This document shows, piece by piece, positions 50,464-59,759 of a stretch of DNA of 64,000 nt. The translations under genes and the position numbers were made by a program. Location: the NCBI GenBank assembly GCA_016794925.1, contig JAEUIW010000008.1:1-64000 (forward strand). Direction: 5' to 3'. The notes below the pieces were generated by a model. That model saw nothing but the letters and a program-made list of their open reading frames with translations, was not told the origin of the DNA and made no database searches. Within the stretch, counting starts at the first letter, position 1, and each line of letters begins with the position of its first letter. Origin of the DNA: Phycisphaerae bacterium (lineage in GTDB: Bacteria > Planctomycetota > Phycisphaerae > Phycisphaerales > UBA1924).

Positions 50464-52929
50464 ATGGGAAATAGTACGGATTTAGTTTGGGCAAAATCTG
50501 ACAAAAGGTCTTATAACTATTACGGAAGTTCACTCACAATCCTCCTTCTTTGCGTGGCTGGGTGTGCTTCGAACCCGGACCAGATCGTGCGAGATGGCGA
50601 CCGAGGCAACCGGGTCGTCACGCTCGAAGATCTCCGCATTGACGGTCGTTTGCCCGCGATCAAACCCGAAGGACTGGTGCTGCGACGCGAGCACGGTGAT
50701 GAGGAAGACACGCAACGCGAATCCGGACCACCGCCGTACGGCTACATCAAGATCATCGGCGAGCCGGACCCGAACTGGTCGCCCACTCCGATCACGAAAC
50801 GCGGACCGAATTTGAGTTGGTCGTTCATCGGCCCACGCCCCATGGCCAGCGAGTATTGGTCCGGCGAGGGGAACGCCGGCGGGCACATCGCGGATATCGC
50901 GCCGCACCCGACAGATCCGAACATCTGCTACATCGCCGCGGACACCGGCGGAATCTGGAGGACCGTGGATGGGGGCGCGAATTGGGCGCCCCTTACCGAC
51001 ACGCTTTCGATCATGAACCACGGGGCCGTTGCGCTCGACCCGCAGAACCCGAGCATCGTGTACGCCGGCACCGGTTCATACAACGCGGGCACCAGCGGCG
51101 ACGGGCTGTTCCGCTCGACGGACGCGGGGGCGACGTGGAACCGCATCGGTACCACCTCGCAGGTGGGCTCGCAGATTACCGACATCGTGGTCCACCCGAC
51201 CATTTCGAGCACGATCCACCTCACGGGCTCGTCGGGGTACCGGCGCTCGACCGACAACGGCGCGACGTGGTCGCTCCGTCTGGGCTCGGCCTGCACGTCG
51301 CTGGCCGTCCACCCGACGACGCCCAACACGCTGTACGTGGGCCGCAACGGGCAGGGGGTGTACCGCTCCACGGACGGCGGCACCACCCTGACAAAGCTCG
51401 CCGGCGGGCTGCCCGCCTCGGGATTCTCGGCGGTGTACGTCGGGCTGGCCAAGTCCAACCCGAACGTGCTGTACACCGTGTTCGTGAACGGGGGAGGCAT
51501 CCTGGGGCTGTACCGTTCCGCCGACGGCGGCACCACCTGGACCCAGAAGGCCGCGACGCCGAATTTCCCGAACCCTCAGGGCAACTGGAATTGCTACCTC
51601 GCCGTCAGCCCGACGAACGAGAACACGGTTTTCGCCGGGGGAGTCGACCCCCGCTACGCCACCAGCGGCATCATCCGCACCACCGACGGCGGGGACACAT
51701 GGACGGAGATCTCCGACGGGCCCTCACAGGTGCACCCGGATCATCACTGCATGGCCTTCGGGCCCGTCGGTGTGATCTGGGAAGGGAACGACGGGGGCAT
51801 CTACAAGTCCACCAACAACGGTGATAACTGGACCAACCTGAACGCGACGCTGGGAGCCGCGCAGATCTACAACCTCGTTCAGCACCCCACGCTGACCAAC
51901 CGCGCCCTGGGTGGGACGCAGGACAACGGCACACCCGAGCGCACCTCGTCGTCATTCTCGTGGTCGCAACTCCAGGTCGGCGACGGCGGGTTCTCGGTCA
52001 TCGATCCCTCCACCTCGACCAACCGGCGGTACACCACCTACGTCTATCTCGCGATCACGCGCTGGACAGGATCGTCCGCGAAGGGAATAAGCGGTCCCTG
52101 GGGTTCGGATCCGGTGAACTTCATCGCGCCGCTCGTGGGCGACCCCAACACCGCGAACAACCTGCTCGGCGGAACCAACCGCGTGTGGCGGACCACCAAC
52201 GCGACCGCGACCACGCCCGCCTGGGCCGCGATCTCGACCACCTCCAACGCCGCCGGCGGCACCATCAACGCCATCGCCGTCGCCAAGGGCGCTTCGAACA
52301 CCATCTATTCGGGCTCGTCCACAGGAAAGGTGTACGTCACGACCGACGCGGCGAACTGGGCCGATCGCTCGGCCGGGCTTCCTTCCGGCCAGATCTCCGA
52401 TCTTGTCATCTCGCCGACCAATCCCGCCGTTGCGTACGTGACCTTCTACAACACCACCGGAGCCCGCGTCCTGCGCACGGACAATGCGGGGGTGAGCTGG
52501 ACCAACGTGACCGGCACGCTCCCCTCGGGCGTGCGCGCCAACGCCCTGGCCGTGGACTGGGACTACGACCTCACGAAACCCAGCCTGTACATCGGCGCCG
52601 GCGCCGGGATGTACTTCTCGCTCGACGGCGGCGCGGCCTGGACCAAGAGCAACGCCACCCTCCCCAACGTGAACGTCGCCGACCTCTTCATCGATCCCGT
52701 GGCGCGCGTGCTCGTCGCCGGGACCTACGGGCGCGGCGCCTGGCGCGCCGGCCTCATCGATCCCTGCCCCGCCGATTTCAACGCCGACGGCTCCGTGGAC
52801 GACTTTGACTACTTTGATTTCCTCAACGCGCTGAACTCCGTCAGCCCCGCGGCGGACTTCAACGGCGATACCAGCGTGGACGATTTCGATTACTTTGATT
52901 TCCTGAACGCGTTCAACACGCCGTGCTGA
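50464..52929 (+). CDS. BNR/sortilin-like repeat lipoprotein with two C-terminal dockerin-like modules
   Basis: An 821-residue exported protein. The ATG at 50464 follows AAGGGA; the N-terminus has a lipobox, LTILLLCVAGC, with the lipidated Cys near residue 34. Residues 110-770 carry at least ten Asp-box (BNR) repeats of the form S-T-D-G-G-x-T-W (for example RTVDGGANWAPL, RSTDAGATWNRI, RSADGGTTWTQK, KSTNNGDNWTNL), so one or two beta-propellers of the sortilin/Vps10 or sialidase type are expected. No sialidase catalytic residues were recognised. The C-terminus is C-P-A followed by DFNADGSVDDFDYFDFLNAL and DFNGDTSVDDFDYFDFLNAF, ending N-T-P-C. The first 100 nt of the gene are markedly AT-rich compared with the rest. 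Confidence 0.85.
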   Translation: MGNSTDLVWAKSDKRSYNYYGSSLTILLLCVAGCASNPDQIVRDGDRGNRVVTLEDLRIDGRLPAIKPEGLVLRREHGDEEDTQRESGPPPYGYIKIIGEPDPNWSPTPITKRGPNLSWSFIGPRPMASEYWSGEGNAGGHIADIAPHPTDPNICYIAADTGGIWRTVDGGANWAPLTDTLSIMNHGAVALDPQNPSIVYAGTGSYNAGTSGDGLFRSTDAGATWNRIGTTSQVGSQITDIVVHPTISSTIHLTGSSGYRRSTDNGATWSLRLGSACTSLAVHPTTPNTLYVGRNGQGVYRSTDGGTTLTKLAGGLPASGFSAVYVGLAKSNPNVLYTVFVNGGGILGLYRSADGGTTWTQKAATPNFPNPQGNWNCYLAVSPTNENTVFAGGVDPRYATSGIIRTTDGGDTWTEISDGPSQVHPDHHCMAFGPVGVIWEGNDGGIYKSTNNGDNWTNLNATLGAAQIYNLVQHPTLTNRALGGTQDNGTPERTSSSFSWSQLQVGDGGFSVIDPSTSTNRRYTTYVYLAITRWTGSSAKGISGPWGSDPVNFIAPLVGDPNTANNLLGGTNRVWRTTNATATTPAWAAISTTSNAAGGTINAIAVAKGASNTIYSGSSTGKVYVTTDAANWADRSAGLPSGQISDLVISPTNPAVAYVTFYNTTGARVLRTDNAGVSWTNVTGTLPSGVRANALAVDWDYDLTKPSLYIGAGAGMYFSLDGGAAWTKSNATLPNVNVADLFIDPVARVLVAGTYGRGAWRAGLIDPCPADFNADGSVDDFDYFDFLNALNSVSPAADFNGDTSVDDFDYFDFLNAFNTPC

Positions 52930-53063
52930 CCGAGCGCGGGCCCGCCCCGATCAGGAAGGACCGCGAAGATGCGCCGTGCGCCGCTCGCTCAAGCCCCGGA
53001 CGACTCGCGGGCCGCGCGGCCCCCATCACCGCGATCACCGTCGTCGCCTGTCCAGAAATCAAC

Positions 53064-53300
53064 ATGTACCAGCTCCGTTGTCGCATCACGAACGCCCGCG
53101 AGAACGTCACGAGCCAACCGACCGCGCCGATCGTCCGCGTCGCGGACTTCAACTGCGATGGGCACATCGACGATTCGAGCTACTTCGATTACCTGAACGC
53201 GCTGAACATGGGGTCGCCGAGCGCGGACCTTGACCGCTACGGACCGCTCGACGACTTCGACCGCTTTGCGTTCACGAACGCCCTCAACGCCGGGTGCTGA
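53064..53300 (+). pseudogene. Orphan, decayed dockerin-like module
   Basis: This frame ends with ADFNCDGHIDDSSYFDYLNALN, a spacer, and ADLDRYGPLDDFDRFAFTNALNAGC, which is recognisably the same tandem module found on the neighbouring exported proteins, including the terminal Cys. The second loop has lost two of its acidic ligands. There is no carrier domain and no signal peptide in frame. An ATG at 52969 with a good ribosome site lies upstream in another frame, which suggests that an ancestral gene has been shortened and frameshifted. It follows the BNR lipoprotein gene after 135 bp and may be a remnant of a duplicated gene end. Confidence 0.5.
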
Positions 53301-53352
53301 GCGATCGCGACCCCGCGCCCCGTTCCGGGCACCCATCACTTCCAAACCTTCG

Positions 53353-53375
53353 TCGGCCAACGCGGGGTTGGCCGA
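53353..53375. terminator. Perfect 9-bp stem-loop downstream of the module remnant
   Basis: TCGGCCAAC-GCGGG-GTTGGCCGA forms a stable hairpin 50 bp after the remnant's stop. A run of seven T occurs only about 35 nt later (53411-53417), so termination is plausible but not typical. Confidence 0.35.
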
Positions 53376-53530
53376 TTCGCGCGATCTCGTGGCTCAGCCC
53401 CGCTCGGATTCTTTTTTTGCGAGTCGTTGCAATAACCACCGCTGCGGCCGTTAGACACGCAGGCCCGGGATGGGGGATACCGGCGCGGCATAGGGAAGTT
53501 CGGACCCACACGAGAAAATGGAGAACACCG

Positions 53531-55747
53531 ATGGTGCCCGGCTGCCGTTCTCAATTGAACCGTTCCTATTACCCCGCAACGGGATGTGGTCCAACTGCGG
53601 CTCGTCGCGCGGGAAGAGTCTTGGCAATCCTGCCTGCAATTTGCATTATCGGACTTGTTGGGCTCGTCAGTGCGGCGATGGCTGTGCTGCCCCCGGTTCC
53701 CGTCCCGCCGGAGAACCCCATTACGGAATCCAAGCGCGTGCTTGGCAAGATCCTGTTTTTCGATGAACAACTCTCGACTGCGAACAACGTGTCCTGCGCC
53801 ACGTGCCACGCAATCGGAGTCGGCGGAACCGAAGGACGCCCCCGGGTACGCAATCCTGGTCCGGACGGCGTGCTCAACTCCCCGGACGACATTTTCGGCT
53901 CCGCGGGCGTGATTCGATCCGACGCCGCCAACAGCGTCAAGCGGGACGCGGTGTTCGGCACCGGCGTGCAGGTAACCGGACGGGCGGCCCCGACCATGAT
54001 CAACGCGGCGTTCTATCCCACCCTGTTCTGGGAAGGTCGCGCCTTGTCCCAGTTCATCGATCCGCAAACCGGACAGGTCGCGATCCAGCAGGGCGGCGCG
54101 CTGGAGAGTCAGGCCGTCGGACCTCCGCTCAATTCGATCGAAATGGCGCACGAATCAACCGACTGGAACGCGGTCGCGTCCAAGCTCCAGGGCGCGCGGC
54201 CGCTCGACCTTGCCACAACGCATCCCGCGGATGTCGCCGCGGCGCTGGCTGACCGACCGTCGTACCCCGAGTTGTTCCGGCGCGCGTTCGGCGACACGGC
54301 CATCACCGCGCGACGCATCGCCTTCGCGATCGCGACGTACCAGCGGACGCTGATCGCCAACCAGACGCCGTTCGACCTGAACACGCTGACGCCCCAGCAG
54401 GCGCAGGGGCTGCAGGAGTTCCAGAATCACAGCTGCGCGGTCTGCCACAGCCTGAACAACGGGCTGTTCACGGACTTTTCCTTCCGCAACATCGGCATCC
54501 GCCCGCCGCAGGAGGACACCGGCCGGCAGATCATCACCGGCAATCCCAACGACCGGGGCCGGTTCAAGGTGCCGGCCCTCCGGAACGTGGGGCTGATGCG
54601 CGAGTTCATGCACAACGGGCAGTTCACCCAGATCCAGCAGGTGATCGATTTCTACGCGCGGGCGCCGGGCGCGGCCCCGCAGTTCCAGGACAACATCGAC
54701 CCGATCATTCCCGGCATCCGCATCAACCCGCAGGACCGGGCCCTGATCGACGAGTTCATCCGCAACGGCCTGACGGACCCGCGCGTGGCGAGCGGCGCGT
54801 TCCCCTTCGATCGCCCCGTGCTCTTCACCGAGCGCCCCGGTGACCGGACCACTTCGGTGGACGTGAACGGCGGGGTCGCCGGCAGCGGCGGGTTCCGGCC
54901 GCGCGCGCTGATCCTCGCTCCATCGATGATCGGGAACATGAGTTACCGGGTCGGGCTGGACGGGGCCCTGGGCGGCGCGACCGCGTCGCTGGGCATCTCG
55001 CTGCAGCCGCCGCAGAACAACCGCATCACGCCGAGTCAGTTTGTCGGCAGCGTGACGGCGCAGGGCGTGGGCGCGGGCAACGGCCTCGCGACGCTCCACT
55101 GGCCTCTCCCGGCCGGGCTGTTCCAACCCGGGGACGTGGTGTTCGCGCAGTGGTTCGTGACCGACGCGGGCGCGCCGGGCGGACAGGCGCTCTCGGACGT
55201 GCTGCGCATCCCGATCTTCTGCGGCTCGGCGGGGTGCTGCCAGCCGATCTCGGCGCAGGTCGCGTCGCGACGGACCTGTCCGTCCCAGGGCGTGGTGTTC
55301 AACGTTGCCGCGGCGGGGGGCAACGGTGCGTTCACCTACCAGTGGCAGCGCGAGACGGCCGCGGGATCGAACGTGTTCGTGAACCTCAACGACGGGTCCA
55401 CGGCGTCGTGGGACGGGGGCAACCCGCTGGTCCGCGGCGTGGTGTCCGGCTCGGCCTCGATCGCGTTGACGCTGGCGCCGGCTCCGGGAGCGAAGCTCGG
55501 TGCGCCGCACGCCATCCGTTACCGGTGCGTCACGACGAACGCATGCGGGAGCGCGAGCAGCGGCGCCGCATCGCTGGCGGTCTGCCCCGCGGACGTGAAC
55601 TGCGACGGCCAGGTTGATGATTTCGACCTCTTCGATCTGCTGAACAGCCTGTTCACGCAGAGCGCGGGGGCCGACTACAACGGCGACGGGTCGATTGACG
55701 ACTTCGACTACTTCGATTTCCTCAACGCGTTCAACGGCGCGTGCTGA
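53531..55747 (+). CDS. Diheme cytochrome c peroxidase-like protein with dockerin-like C-terminus
   Basis: A 738-residue exported protein. The ATG at 53531 follows GGAGA at about 6 nt; a long signal sequence ends near residue 53 (VGLVSAAMA|V). Residues 60-420 form a MauG/CcpA-type diheme domain: heme-binding SCATCH (Cys 89, Cys 92, His 93) and SCAVCH (Cys 302, Cys 305, His 306), and the late motif EFMHNGQFTQIQQVIDFYARAP with a likely Met ligand. The middle is unassigned. A PKD/Ig-like segment with a Cys pair follows (FTYQWQR). The end is C-P-A plus two dockerin-like loops and N-G-A-C. It would reduce peroxide or oxidise a cofactor outside the cytoplasmic membrane. Confidence 0.87.
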   Translation: MVPGCRSQLNRSYYPATGCGPTAARRAGRVLAILPAICIIGLVGLVSAAMAVLPPVPVPPENPITESKRVLGKILFFDEQLSTANNVSCATCHAIGVGGTEGRPRVRNPGPDGVLNSPDDIFGSAGVIRSDAANSVKRDAVFGTGVQVTGRAAPTMINAAFYPTLFWEGRALSQFIDPQTGQVAIQQGGALESQAVGPPLNSIEMAHESTDWNAVASKLQGARPLDLATTHPADVAAALADRPSYPELFRRAFGDTAITARRIAFAIATYQRTLIANQTPFDLNTLTPQQAQGLQEFQNHSCAVCHSLNNGLFTDFSFRNIGIRPPQEDTGRQIITGNPNDRGRFKVPALRNVGLMREFMHNGQFTQIQQVIDFYARAPGAAPQFQDNIDPIIPGIRINPQDRALIDEFIRNGLTDPRVASGAFPFDRPVLFTERPGDRTTSVDVNGGVAGSGGFRPRALILAPSMIGNMSYRVGLDGALGGATASLGISLQPPQNNRITPSQFVGSVTAQGVGAGNGLATLHWPLPAGLFQPGDVVFAQWFVTDAGAPGGQALSDVLRIPIFCGSAGCCQPISAQVASRRTCPSQGVVFNVAAAGGNGAFTYQWQRETAAGSNVFVNLNDGSTASWDGGNPLVRGVVSGSASIALTLAPAPGAKLGAPHAIRYRCVTTNACGSASSGAASLAVCPADVNCDGQVDDFDLFDLLNSLFTQSAGADYNGDGSIDDFDYFDFLNAFNGAC

Positions 55748-55800
55748 CGCGCCGGGCGAACGCGGCGTGATGCGCCCGGGCCCGCCGCGGCCCGGCCGGA

Positions 55801-57375
55801 TCAGGCCTGTTCGCGTGCGGAGAGGATCTGGTTGGCGGGCCCGAGGTCGCCATGAAGCCGCGCGTACACCGCACGCGCGCGCAGCAGGAGCTCGTGCCGT
55901 TCGCGATCGGGCTCGATGCGGTCGGTCTCATGCACGACGGCGCGACAGGCCGCGGCCGCATCCGGCCACATCCCCGAAGCCACGCCGCCGAGCATCGCCG
56001 CGCCCAGTGCCGAGCCCTCCTCGGTGCGCAGCAGGGCCACCGGGCATCCGTACACGTCCGCCTGGAGTTGCCTCCAGAGGGGGCTTCTCGCGCCGCCGGA
56101 ACCGATCCTCACGGCGTGAACCGGGACCCCGACATCTCGAACCAGGTCGAGCATCTGGCTCATGCCAAACGTCACGCCCTCGAGCACCGCACGAACGAGG
56201 TGGCCCCGTGTGTGACGCGACGTCAGGCCGATCCATCCGCCCCGGGCGTGCGGGTCGGGGTGCGGGCATCGCTCACCGGTCAGGTACGGAAGGAACACAA
56301 GACCGTCGGATCCGGCGGGGACCTCGGCGGCCTCGGCGAGAAGGCGGTCGTACGACTCGTTGGGGAAGAGCGCCTCGCGGCACCAGTGCAGGGAGCCGCC
56401 GGCGCTGAGCATGCACCCCGTGAGGCACCAATGCCCCGGGGCGCGCACGCCGCCGTCGGCGGCACACATGGACTGGAGCCGCCCGACGGGGACGCCGGGG
56501 TCCGCGGGAAGATCGCGCCGGGGTGAGTCGGAGTGGGCGTAGATCACGCCGCTGGTGCCGAGCGCGGCGAGAACGACTCCCTCCTGAACGATGCCCGCGC
56601 CGAGCGCGCCGGTCATGTTGTCGCCCGACCCCGCCGCGACGGGCAGGTCGGGTTCCAGATGCAATCGCGACGCGGCCCACGGCGTCAGGCGTCCGGCGGG
56701 CGCACCGGATTCGACGATCGTCGGCAACAGGGCGGGGTCCAGATCGACCGCTCGGAGCACGCGGCCGCTCCAGGCACGGCTCTCGGGCTCGAGCAGCAGG
56801 TAGCCGGAGGCGTCGCCGACATCAGTAATCGACTCTCCGGTCATGCGGAGGCGGATGTAGTCCTTGGGCAGCAGCACCTTCGCGGTGCGACGGAACACGT
56901 GCGGCTCGTGCCGCCGCAGCCAGAGGATCTTGGGAAGCGTCAGGCCGGTGAGGGCGCGATTGCCGACCAACTCGACCAACGCGCGCGGGCCGCCCACGAG
57001 CCGCTCGATCTCGGCACACTCCTCACCGGTGCGCTGGTCATTCCAGAGAATCGCGGGCCTGAGCGCGGCGGCGGCGCGGCCGCCTTCTCGCACCCTCGAT
57101 ACCCCCGCCGCGTCGAGAAAAACCGATCCGTGCATCTGCCCGCTCAGACCGATTCCCCGCACGTCACCGGGCGCCACCCGGGCGGCGCCGAGCAGCTCTC
57201 GGACGACGCGCTCGCAGGCGGTCCACCACTCCTCGGGGTCCTGCTCCGACCAGCCCGGTTGCGGTCGAAGCAACGGGTAGGCGGCTGACGCGGTCGCGCG
57301 GATCTCACCGTCGGTGCCGAGCAGCAGGCCCTTGGTGGAGGAGGTGCCGATGTCGAGCCCGAGCACGATCGCCAT
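55801..57375 (-). CDS. xylB: Xylulokinase
   Basis: XylB phosphorylates D-xylulose for the pentose phosphate pathway. The 524-residue FGGY-family kinase begins MAIVLGLDIGTSSTKGLLL (phosphate-binding loop 1), with LSGQMHGSVFL near 78, the catalytic Asp in GSGDNMTGALGAG near 250, the ATP-binding ALGTSGVIYAHSD, and GSGGARSPLWRQLQADVYGCPV near 430. Those are XylB-type and fit better than glycerol or gluconate kinase. Xylose isomerase and a transporter are not in the window. The gene is monocistronic, with a predicted leaderless mRNA. Its stop lies 54 bp from that of the cytochrome gene, which converges on it. Confidence 0.9.
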   Translation of the reverse strand: MAIVLGLDIGTSSTKGLLLGTDGEIRATASAAYPLLRPQPGWSEQDPEEWWTACERVVRELLGAARVAPGDVRGIGLSGQMHGSVFLDAAGVSRVREGGRAAAALRPAILWNDQRTGEECAEIERLVGGPRALVELVGNRALTGLTLPKILWLRRHEPHVFRRTAKVLLPKDYIRLRMTGESITDVGDASGYLLLEPESRAWSGRVLRAVDLDPALLPTIVESGAPAGRLTPWAASRLHLEPDLPVAAGSGDNMTGALGAGIVQEGVVLAALGTSGVIYAHSDSPRRDLPADPGVPVGRLQSMCAADGGVRAPGHWCLTGCMLSAGGSLHWCREALFPNESYDRLLAEAAEVPAGSDGLVFLPYLTGERCPHPDPHARGGWIGLTSRHTRGHLVRAVLEGVTFGMSQMLDLVRDVGVPVHAVRIGSGGARSPLWRQLQADVYGCPVALLRTEEGSALGAAMLGGVASGMWPDAAAACRAVVHETDRIEPDRERHELLLRARAVYARLHGDLGPANQILSAREQA

Positions 57376-57381
57376 GCGGGC

Positions 57382-57387
57382 AGTGTA
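57382..57387 (-). promoter_or_regulatory. -10 element TACACT of xylB, predicted leaderless start
   Basis: On the minus strand TACACT is followed by GCCCGC (6 nt) and the xylB ATG at 57375. No Shine-Dalgarno is present. Confidence 0.5.
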
Positions 57388-57467
57388 CCCGGGCGGCCGT
57401 CGCGGTCAGAGGGTCGTCCGGATCCGCACGCGCGTCGGCGCGCCGCGAGCGGGCCCCGTAACTTCGC

Positions 57468-58691
57468 TCAGCGCCGACCGAGCACGTCGCGAAAATAGGC
57501 CGCGTATCGGTCCGCGAGCGTTTCAGGCTCGTAGCGGGCGGCGGCGACGCGGGCTCGGCGTCCGGCTTCCGCTTCGTACGCCGGGTCGTCGCAGAGACGC
57601 TCGATCTCACCGGCCCAAGCTCGCACGTGCGGATCATCGGGCGGCGGAACGCTTTCGAGCAGCGTCGCGGGATCGGCCGCGATGGGGAGCACGCGCCCGC
57701 CCTGGCCAACGGTCTCGGGCAGCCCCCCCTGCGGCGAGACGATCGGCGGGATGCCGTTGACGAGCGCCTCCGCGGCGACGCGGCCCGCGGCCTCGTACCA
57801 GACCGACGGCACGAGCAGCACACGCGTAACGGCCAGGAACTCGCGCGGCCGGGGCACGCCGCCGCACGAGAAGAGACTCGCGTGCCGGCGAAGGTCGAAC
57901 CCGGCGCGGAGGCCGGCATTGACGAGCGTTCCAGCGTTGCCCCGCGAATCCACGACGAGGACCGGGAGGTCGGGCCGGCGCGTGGCGAGGTCCTCGGCGA
58001 GGCGAGCGAAGAAGTTCACTCCCTTGTGCCGGCATGGATTCACGAAGGTGACGAAGAGCGGCTGGCGGCCGGGTGCGACGACGTCTTGTGTGACGATCGG
58101 CACCGGTATGGGCGTGCTGCCGAGGCCGATGAGCTTCGCGTACGCGGCGGTGACGAAGCCGCTGGGCGTGAGCACGGCGTCGACGTCGGTGAAATTCCGG
58201 CGGTCCATGTACGACATGTTCCGCAGCCCGAACACGACGCGTGCGCCCGCGCGACGGGCGAGGTGGCGGCGCAGCCGCTCCGACGGGTTGCCGCCGAACG
58301 TGAGGAGCACGTCGGGTTTCCATTCCTCGATGGTCGACAGGAGCTGGCGGTCGAACGCCTCGCCCCAGACCGGCTCCCACTCGTGACGCGCGAGCGGACC
58401 GACGTCGAGGAGCGTGCAGTCCACACCCGCGTCATTGAGGCGGAGCAGCGTGCGGGCCGGCCCTGTCTCGAGTCGCTCCACTTCCGGACGGTGACCGAGT
58501 TGCTCGAGCAGCCTCGCGGCCGGTTCGCCGCGAACGCTCTCCCGCACGGTCGTTCCGAGGGCCCGCACGCGAAACCCGCGCGCCGCGAGCATGACGGCGA
58601 TGCCCATCATGGAGCGAGCCGCGCCGCTGGCGGGATCCTGCGGCATCTGGCTGAGGAGCACGAGCACGCGGGGGTTCGTAGGGACGGTCAC
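57468..58691 (-). CDS. GT4-family glycosyltransferase
   Basis: A 407-residue GT-B enzyme. The N-terminal half opens PRVLVLLSQMPQDPASGAARSMMGIAVMLAARGFRVRAL, and the C-terminal half contains FVNPCRHKGVNFFARLAEDL, then PSVWYEAAGRVAAEALVNGIPPIVSPQGGLPETVG, the usual E-x7-E-like nucleotide-sugar site. The start chosen is the GTG at 58691, which overlaps the stop of a small upstream frame (GTGA); an ATG at 58856 in the same frame would add 55 Arg-rich residues. Acceptor and donor are not known. The gene is 92 bp downstream-facing to xylB, on the same strand but with its own unit. Confidence 0.75.
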   Translation of the reverse strand: MTVPTNPRVLVLLSQMPQDPASGAARSMMGIAVMLAARGFRVRALGTTVRESVRGEPAARLLEQLGHRPEVERLETGPARTLLRLNDAGVDCTLLDVGPLARHEWEPVWGEAFDRQLLSTIEEWKPDVLLTFGGNPSERLRRHLARRAGARVVFGLRNMSYMDRRNFTDVDAVLTPSGFVTAAYAKLIGLGSTPIPVPIVTQDVVAPGRQPLFVTFVNPCRHKGVNFFARLAEDLATRRPDLPVLVVDSRGNAGTLVNAGLRAGFDLRRHASLFSCGGVPRPREFLAVTRVLLVPSVWYEAAGRVAAEALVNGIPPIVSPQGGLPETVGQGGRVLPIAADPATLLESVPPPDDPHVRAWAGEIERLCDDPAYEAEAGRRARVAAARYEPETLADRYAAYFRDVLGRR

Positions 58692-58930
58692 GCCCACGTC
58701 CCGCCGAGCCTGGACAAAAGGAACGCGCTTGGGGGATGCACGGGCGGCCGCGACGTCTTTGCAGCGCCGCCGGCGTCGGGCGCCGCGCCACTCAGATCGG
58801 CGGCCGAAGGAGCCCGCGCGAGCGGAATGAACATCGGCGAAGGGTCGAGCGCGCACGCGTCGACCAGGCGGTGAACACGATCAAGCACGGTCGAGCTGGG
58901 ATCCGCGTCCGGCGGTTCCGGCCTGCTCAT
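58688..58930 (-). CDS. Possible 80-residue protein coupled to the glycosyltransferase
   Basis: A short frame beginning MSRPEPPDADPSSTVLDRVHRLVDACALD and ending LLSRLGGTWA. Its stop overlaps the GTG start of the glycosyltransferase gene as GTGA, the coupling pattern seen elsewhere in this genome, which is the main argument for reality. No Shine-Dalgarno precedes the ATG and no family is recognised; one amphipathic helix is visible. It may instead be a chance frame in GC-rich DNA. Confidence 0.35.
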   Translation of the reverse strand: MSRPEPPDADPSSTVLDRVHRLVDACALDPSPMFIPLARAPSAADLSGAAPDAGGAAKTSRPPVHPPSAFLLSRLGGTWA

Positions 58931-59033
58931 GCGGGATGGTATGGCTGCGGTTGTTCGCGCCGGCGCTCCGGTGAATCTCCGGCGCGCGCGCCGCGTCCTA
59001 TCCTTCAACGGTTGCGGTCAAGGAGTTGGTCGC

Positions 59034-59759
59034 GTGCGTGTGGCGCCCGAGGGCATCCCGATCATCGCGTCTTTCGTGCTGGTGAGCGCCGCGCTCTCGA
59101 CGGGCGCGGTGTGGTGGCTCGGGGGATGGGGTTGGCTGATCGTGGCGCCGCTCGCGCTCGTGACGCTGTGGAGCGTGTGGTTCTTCCGCGATCCCGACCG
59201 GCAGACACCCGACGAGCCGGGCGCGGTCATCTGCCCGGCGGACGGCGTGATCTGCTTCATCGGGCCGGCCGAGCCGCCGCCCGGGCTGGGGCTGCCGCGC
59301 GAGCACACGACGGGTCTGACGCGCCTGAGCGTGTTCATGAACGTGTTCAATGTTCATGTCAATCGTTCTCCCGCTGGGGGCCGCGTTGAAAATCTGGTGT
59401 ATGCACCGGGAACATTCCTTAACGCCTCGCTCGACAAGGCCAGCGAACACAACGAGCGGATGACCATGGTGCTGCGACCGGACGATGGTCCGCCGCTGAT
59501 CGTGGTGCAGATCGCGGGCCTGGTGGCGCGCCGGATCGTGTGCCGCGTGTCCGAAGGGACGCGCCTGCGGCCGGGGGAGCGCTACGGGCTCATCCGCTTC
59601 GGCTCGCGCGTGGACGTGTACCTTCCGCCGGGCCGGGCCGCATCGGTGCGCGTCGGCGATCGGGTTGTCGCGGGGGAGACGATCGTGGCCCGCGCGGCCG
59701 GGGTTGGATCGGCCGGCCCCACGGGTTCGGCGCGGGAGGCGGCCCATGCGGGTGCGTAA
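59034..59759 (+). CDS. psd: Phosphatidylserine decarboxylase proenzyme
   Basis: Psd makes phosphatidylethanolamine at the inner membrane. The 241-residue protein starts at the GTG at 59034, which is 8 nt after AAGGAG (59020-59025); a longer frame from 58929 has no ribosome site. Order of features: two N-terminal membrane helices (residues 5-45), FFRDPDRQTP, CPADGVI, VFMNVFNVHVNRSPAGG, FLNASLDKASEHNERM, IAGLVARRIVC and IRFGSRVDVYLP. Self-cleavage between Gly 190 and Ser 191 would create the pyruvoyl cofactor. This is the short, archaeal-type PSD-A form. The gene overlaps pssA by 14 nt, so the pathway's last two steps are co-expressed. Confidence 0.92.
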   Translation: MRVAPEGIPIIASFVLVSAALSTGAVWWLGGWGWLIVAPLALVTLWSVWFFRDPDRQTPDEPGAVICPADGVICFIGPAEPPPGLGLPREHTTGLTRLSVFMNVFNVHVNRSPAGGRVENLVYAPGTFLNASLDKASEHNERMTMVLRPDDGPPLIVVQIAGLVARRIVCRVSEGTRLRPGERYGLIRFGSRVDVYLPPGRAASVRVGDRVVAGETIVARAAGVGSAGPTGSAREAAHAGA

